In this document: positions 7,390 to 10,482 of the stretch, piece after piece
Numbering within the stretch: the first letter of the stretch is position 1
How the letters are laid out: each line of letters begins with the position of its first letter
From: Savagea sp.
Lineage (GTDB): Bacteria; Bacillota; Bacilli; Bacillales_A; Planococcaceae
Assembly (NCBI GenBank): GCA_030146155.1
Contig: JASLCF010000154.1
Location: 1-10,482 of the forward strand
DNA: 10,482 nucleotides
Reading direction: 5' to 3'
The notes under the pieces: generated by a model
Told to the model about the DNA's origin: nothing
Seen by the model: the letters and a program-made list of their open reading frames with translations, nothing else
The model's database searches: none
Translations under genes and position numbers: made by a program

Positions 7390-8366
7390 TCTTTCCTCAA
7401 TAACAATAATAAAAAGGGTCCCCCAATGACTGCAAACAATGTGGATGCAGGAATTTCTAGGGGGGCAATGATTGTTCTTCCTAATGTATCAGCAACTAAC
7501 ACTAAAAGGGCTCCTAATAGTGCGGAGAATGGGATTAAACGCGTATAATCGTGCCCCACAACTCTTCTACCAATATGAGGGACAAGTAATCCTACAAATG
7601 CAATGACTCCTGCTACAACCACAGAAATTGCGGCTAGTAATACAGCAATTGACGCTAAAACGACACGAGCGCGCATGACGGGAAAACCGATACTTTTTGT
7701 GGTTTGATCTTGTAGGACTAATAAATTAGCCCACTTGGAAAATACAAGTGCTAGGATAAGGCCAATCCCCCCATATACAACCATTATCTCAACGTCTGCC
7801 CATGTTCGCATCGTTAGATTGGAACCTACAACACTCATCGCACCTGGATTCATTGATCCCCCAAAGCTTAGTAAGGCTTCGGTTAATCCTGTAAACATTG
7901 CATTAATAGCAATTCCTACAAGAATTAATTTCATAGGTTGTAAGCCTGATTTCCAAGATAAAGTGAAAACAAGTAAAACCGCTAAGGCACCGCCTATAAA
8001 AGCAAAAAAGGGAGTAAAAAAGAACAATGTTGGAAAAAAACTTAAAATGAGCAACTGTGTAAAAGCCGCTCCTGAAGAAATTCCGATAATACCTGCATCA
8101 GCTAAAGGATTTCTCATGATGGACTGAAGGAGAGCCCCAGAGACAGCTAAGGATGCTCCTACAAATAATGCGATAAGGATTCGTGGAAAGCGCAAATCTC
8201 GTATCGCTTCCATTCTTGAATCTCCTCCTGAAAATAACAAAGAAATAAATTCAAAAAATCCCATTTGAATACTACCTGTTGAAGCGGCGTAGACAAAAGA
8301 TAACGCAATGAGAAAAATGACAATTATGAAAGAAAGAGCTACAGGTATACGCTTAGTCTTCATCAT
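7386..8366 (-). CDS. isdF: FecCD/BtuC-family permease for heme uptake (IsdF-like)
   Basis: The protein has 326 residues from ATG 8366. It is very hydrophobic, with roughly nine to ten membrane helices. Family signatures are PRILIAL (61-67), GALLQSIMRNPLADAGIIG (77-95), FVGLLVPHIGRRVVG (257-271) and IPASTLFAVIGGPFLLLLL (305-323). It forms the channel through which the lipoprotein-delivered ligand enters. The neighbouring IsdE-like protein and sortase B make heme the likely substrate, although the permease alone would fit any iron complex. The tandem ATGATG at 8366/8363 sits just behind GAGG and begins 7 bases after the lipoprotein stop. Longer in-frame starts (ATG at 8390, TTG at 8396) lack a ribosome binding site and would overlap isdE. 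The 3' end overlaps the ATPase start. Confidence 0.9.
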   Translation of the reverse strand: MMKTKRIPVALSFIIVIFLIALSFVYAASTGSIQMGFFEFISLLFSGGDSRMEAIRDLRFPRILIALFVGASLAVSGALLQSIMRNPLADAGIIGISSGAAFTQLLILSFFPTLFFFTPFFAFIGGALAVLLVFTLSWKSGLQPMKLILVGIAINAMFTGLTEALLSFGGSMNPGAMSVVGSNLTMRTWADVEIMVVYGGIGLILALVFSKWANLLVLQDQTTKSIGFPVMRARVVLASIAVLLAAISVVVAGVIAFVGLLVPHIGRRVVGHDYTRLIPFSALLGALLVLVADTLGRTIIAPLEIPASTLFAVIGGPFLLLLLRKE

Positions 8367-8373
8367 CTCTTCC

Positions 8374-9252
8374 TCATTTCTCTTTTGCATCTTCAAATAT
8401 TTCTTGAAGTTGCTGTAATGCCTCAGGTGCTAATAAAGAGGCTGTCGTTCCAAATCGTTCTTCATCTAAATCATAGACACGATCATTTTTCACAGCATCA
8501 AAATGTTTCCATATATCATTCGTTTTGAATTCTTCATTGAACATCTTCACAACTTCATCTGGCATACCATGCGCTAAGCGTAGAATGATATCTGGATTTG
8601 ATTCATGTAAATATTCTGTGTTAGAAGGTAAATATTCCATTTCCATTCCTTGCATTGCATTGATTCCACCTGCGCGAGTGACTAAATCTCCTGTATAAGA
8701 ATGTTCAGTAGCTACTAAATAGCTACCTGGGATACCTAATAAAATCAATACTTTTGGACTGTCCGTTTGAGTGGCTTTACTCACTTCTTCAACTTTCTGC
8801 TGAAACGCTGTAATAAACTTTTCTGCCTCTTCTTTTCTTTCATAAGTCTGGCCTAGTTTATCTATTTCAGCAATCATTGAATCGATGCTCTGGAAGTTTA
8901 AAAATTGCGCCGGTATATTTAATTGCTCAAATCGATCTACTAAATCATATTCTAGCGTGGATACAGATAAAAAAGATGTAGGGGCTAATGACTTTACAAT
9001 TTCCATGTCTGGTTCCATTGCATTTCCTATCGTTGGTAATCCTTCGAATCGTTTTGGTAATTGTTTACTGGTTTCAGGCACTGCAATAGCATCTATATTT
9101 AATTGATCTAACATCTCAGCAATGACTACTGTTCCTGCAATGATTTTCGGTGTTGATTCTTTAGCAGTTGAATGCTCAGCTTTAGGGTTTTCTCCGCAAG
9201 CACTGAGTATGACTAATAAAACTGTCAACATGATTATTCCAATTTTTCTCAC
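8374..9252 (-). CDS. isdE: IsdE-like heme-binding lipoprotein (ABC transporter substrate-binding protein)
   Basis: The protein has 292 residues. The lipoprotein signal peptide ends in the lipobox LSAC, with lipidated C19, so it is anchored to the outer face of the membrane. The rest is a class III (helical-backbone) binding protein. The stretches PTIGNAMEPDMEIVKS (73-88), GIPGSYLVATEHSY (173-186), GDLVTRAGG (188-196) and LAHGMPDEVVKMFN (226-239) closely resemble S. aureus IsdE as I remember it. The two IsdE heme ligands, Met78 and His229, have natural counterparts in M79 and H228. It should take heme from wall-anchored NEAT domains and deliver it to the permease. The start is GTG at 9252, with AGAGGAGAT placed correctly upstream; there is no suitable ATG at that end. 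It follows the terminator at 9288-9333 with no clear promoter of its own. Confidence 0.93.
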   Translation of the reverse strand: MRKIGIIMLTVLLVILSACGENPKAEHSTAKESTPKIIAGTVVIAEMLDQLNIDAIAVPETSKQLPKRFEGLPTIGNAMEPDMEIVKSLAPTSFLSVSTLEYDLVDRFEQLNIPAQFLNFQSIDSMIAEIDKLGQTYERKEEAEKFITAFQQKVEEVSKATQTDSPKVLILLGIPGSYLVATEHSYTGDLVTRAGGINAMQGMEMEYLPSNTEYLHESNPDIILRLAHGMPDEVVKMFNEEFKTNDIWKHFDAVKNDRVYDLDEERFGTTASLLAPEALQQLQEIFEDAKEK

Positions 9253-9287
9253 AAAACAATCTCCTCTACTTCGTTGATGTCGATATG

Positions 9288-9333
9288 AAAAAACAGCTGT
9301 CCACGTTTACTTAACGTGGAAGCAGCTTTTTTT
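9288..9333. terminator. Terminator hairpin between the NEAT gene and isdE, active on both strands by structure
   Basis: The stem pairs 9295-9307 with 9313-9327, with a 2-base bulge at 9321-9322 and loop TACTT. It is flanked by an A-run at 9288-9293 and a T-run at 9327-9333. On the minus strand the hairpin is followed by GTTTTTTC, a classic intrinsic terminator for the NEAT gene, which ends 8 bases before it. About 45 bases separate the hairpin from the isdE start, and I see no good promoter there. Partial read-through probably supplies the transporter genes. Confidence 0.88.
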
Positions 9334-9340
9334 CGATTGT

Positions 9341-10482
9341 TTATTGACGTGCTTTAATCCCTTTTCTAACTAATAACACTGCCGCACTCATAAATAGCAC
9401 AATTGCAGCAAGTGGCGTTGTGTCGTCTGTTTGTGGGTTTTTAATTTTTTCTGATGTTTTTCCTGCTACTGCTGATGCTTCTGAAACTTCACCTGTAATT
9501 GCATCTTTTGTTGCAGTAAATTTAAAGCGAACATCATGAACTGTATCATATTTAACACCAGCTGTATCAACAACTACATGTAATTTAGCTGGAATAATTT
9601 GATTGATATTAGCGACTTCAAAAGTGAATACTTCTAAGCCATTACGCACAGATTTCACGGCTTCTTTTCCGTTGACACTAAAGTTCTTTACCATATCTGG
9701 TTGTGTCACTGTCAATTCTACTTTGTATTTATTGCCTACTTTTGTCACTTTCACTTGAGGTGAAACAAAATTTTGCATCGTTGACTGTGCATCTGACTGA
9801 TCTTGTAGCACTGTTAGTTGATAAGTGCCTGTATTTTTAACAGCTGCTGGCTTTTGTTCAGGCTTCGTTGCAGGTTTTGCTTCTGGTTTTGGTTGTGGCT
9901 TAACAACTGGCTTCTCTTCTGGCTTTGGTTGTGGCTTTGGTTGTGGCTTAACCTCTGGTTGAGTTGGTTTTTCAACTGTTTTCCCAGCAAAAGTTAGACG
10001 AATATCATGTACCGTATCATAATTAACGCCTGCTTGATTGACTACGACATGAATTTTTGCAGGAGTTAATGCTTCTAAACTTTTTACTTTAAACGTGTAT
10101 TGTGACTGATTATTGCCAAGATCTTTTACTGTTGCTTTCGTTCCATTGACCGTTAGTGACTTCACCATATTTCCTTGTGTAATGACGAGATCAACTTCAT
10201 AACCCTCTGCTACTTTTCGAACAGTTGCATCATTTTTCATAAAGTTTTGCATCGTTGATACTTCATTTTTTTCTCCGTTCAAAACTTTTACTGTTACTTG
10301 TTGTGAAGCTGCAGGCTTTTCTGAAGGTTTTTGAGTTGGTTTTTCCTCTGGTTTAACTTCAGGCTTTTCTGAAGGCTTAACTTGTGGTTTTTCTGAAGGT
10401 TTCTCCTCAGGCTTAACTTCAGGTGCTGTCGCTTGTTGTTCTACAATCATGAGTTCATAGTCATACCATTTATCCATATTAT
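9341..10482 (-). CDS. Partial cell-wall-anchored multi-NEAT heme-binding protein (5' end beyond the window)
   Basis: At least 378 residues are visible, numbered here from the Met at 10477. The frame is open to the window edge, has no signal peptide and starts mid-domain, so the true start lies outside. The order is: a likely NEAT remnant (MDKWYDYELMIV, 1-12), a Lys/Pro/Glu spacer (19-55), NEAT domain A (58-165), a second Lys/Pro-rich spacer (168-212), NEAT domain B (217-322), a linker, and a sorting signal. Both domains have the lip-helix motif STMQNF (74-79, 232-237) and the heme-strand motif YDTVHD (153-158, 310-315), where the usual YxxxY is YxxxH. The sorting signal is NPQTD (347-351), a hydrophobic segment (about 355-370) and RKGIKARQ, matching class B sortases. 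It should capture heme or hemoprotein-bound heme at the surface and pass it to IsdE. A Fur-controlled promoter would be expected upstream, outside the window. Confidence 0.92.
   Translation of the reverse strand, partial: NMDKWYDYELMIVEQQATAPEVKPEEKPSEKPQVKPSEKPEVKPEEKPTQKPSEKPAASQQVTVKVLNGEKNEVSTMQNFMKNDATVRKVAEGYEVDLVITQGNMVKSLTVNGTKATVKDLGNNQSQYTFKVKSLEALTPAKIHVVVNQAGVNYDTVHDIRLTFAGKTVEKPTQPEVKPQPKPQPKPEEKPVVKPQPKPEAKPATKPEQKPAAVKNTGTYQLTVLQDQSDAQSTMQNFVSPQVKVTKVGNKYKVELTVTQPDMVKNFSVNGKEAVKSVRNGLEVFTFEVANINQIIPAKLHVVVDTAGVKYDTVHDVRFKFTATKDAITGEVSEASAVAGKTSEKIKNPQTDDTTPLAAIVLFMSAAVLLVRKGIKARQ
9344..9439 (-). other. Sortase B sorting signal (NPQTD, hydrophobic span, basic tail)
   Basis: This encodes the last 32 residues of the NEAT protein. 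NPQTD (9425-9439) is the cleavage motif, followed by a membrane span and a tail with four basic residues. NPQTN is the substrate motif of S. aureus SrtB, and the D at the last position is within the known variation of class B motifs. The matching sortase gene lies about 2.7 kb downstream on the same strand. Confidence 0.92.
9842..9976 (-). repeat. Lys-Pro/Gln-Pro repeat spacer between NEAT domains A and B
   Basis: This region codes for a run of KPQPKP, KPEEKP and KPEAKP units. In DNA it appears on the plus strand as short imperfect repeats such as GGCTTTGGTTGT. The spacer should be extended, letting the NEAT modules reach through the wall. Such repeats change length easily between strains. 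Confidence 0.85.
10313..10423 (-). repeat. Lys-Pro-Glu repeat spacer upstream of NEAT domain A
   Basis: This region codes for alternating EKPSEKP, VKPEEKP and QKPSEKP units. On the plus strand the DNA shows repeated GGTTTTTC and GGCTTAACTT blocks. Its composition differs from the second spacer (rich in Glu/Ser rather than Gln), suggesting that the two arose or expanded separately. Confidence 0.85.

Noticed and set aside
7735..8127. Plus-strand open frame opposite the permease gene
   Set aside because: It is antisense to conserved FecCD motifs, and its composition (rich in Pro, Lys, Ile) is that of a mirrored membrane-protein gene.
9265..9304. Promoter for isdE using TGGACA in the hairpin as a -35 box (minus strand)
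   Set aside because: The -35 resembles consensus, but the bases 17-18 positions downstream (ACATCA/CATCAA) do not resemble TATAAT.
9253..9340. Fur box upstream of isdE
   Set aside because: I found no match to the 19-base Fur inverted repeat pattern (GATAATGATAATCATTATC type) in this gap; if one exists it is probably upstream of the NEAT gene, outside the window.
10475..10477. ATG near the right edge as the start of the NEAT gene
   Set aside because: No signal peptide follows, the frame stays open to the edge, and the first residues look like the end of a NEAT domain, so the gene is cut by the window.

Overview
The window is AT-rich DNA from a low-GC Gram-positive bacterium (Bacillota, class Bacilli). 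The evidence is strong AGGAGG-type ribosome binding sites, a class B sortase with a matching NPQT-type cell-wall sorting signal, a lipobox lipoprotein, and a tRNA-Val gene of Bacilli type. The layout fits Listeriaceae, Enterococcaceae or Carnobacteriaceae, but I cannot name a genus from the sequence alone.

Left part (1-5783, + strand). A tRNA-Val(GAC) gene and its terminator are followed by a sigma-A-like promoter and a tightly packed four-gene operon. The genes are: (1) a four-helix membrane protein with a GGDEF domain whose catalytic signature is destroyed (SSNYF) but whose RxxD inhibitory site is intact; (2) an exported, C-terminally anchored protein with a polysaccharide-deacetylase-like (DUF2334-type) domain that appears to lack its metal ligands; (3) a BcsA-like processive family 2 glycosyltransferase without a PilZ domain; (4) a BcsB-like exported protein with two Cys/Trp-containing modules and a C-terminal anchor. 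I read this as a synthase complex for a secreted beta-linked polysaccharide. The dead GGDEF protein is probably the c-di-GMP receptor, replacing the missing PilZ domain, in the manner of Pseudomonas PelD and Listeria PssE.

Right part (5819-10482, - strand). This is an Isd-type heme acquisition locus, transcribed toward the first operon. From right to left it has a multi-NEAT wall-anchored protein (5' end outside the window), a terminator hairpin, an IsdE-like heme-binding lipoprotein, a FecCD-type permease, an ABC ATPase and sortase B. Heme should pass from the NEAT domains to the lipoprotein and then through the permease. Sortase B would anchor the NEAT protein through its NPQTD motif. The gene order matches the Listeria svpA/hbp-srtB locus as I remember it.

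The two operons converge on one bidirectional terminator whose hairpin also encodes the last sortase codons. No stretch of more than 300 bases lacks a gene, and I saw no insertion sequence, CRISPR array, phage gene or frameshift.
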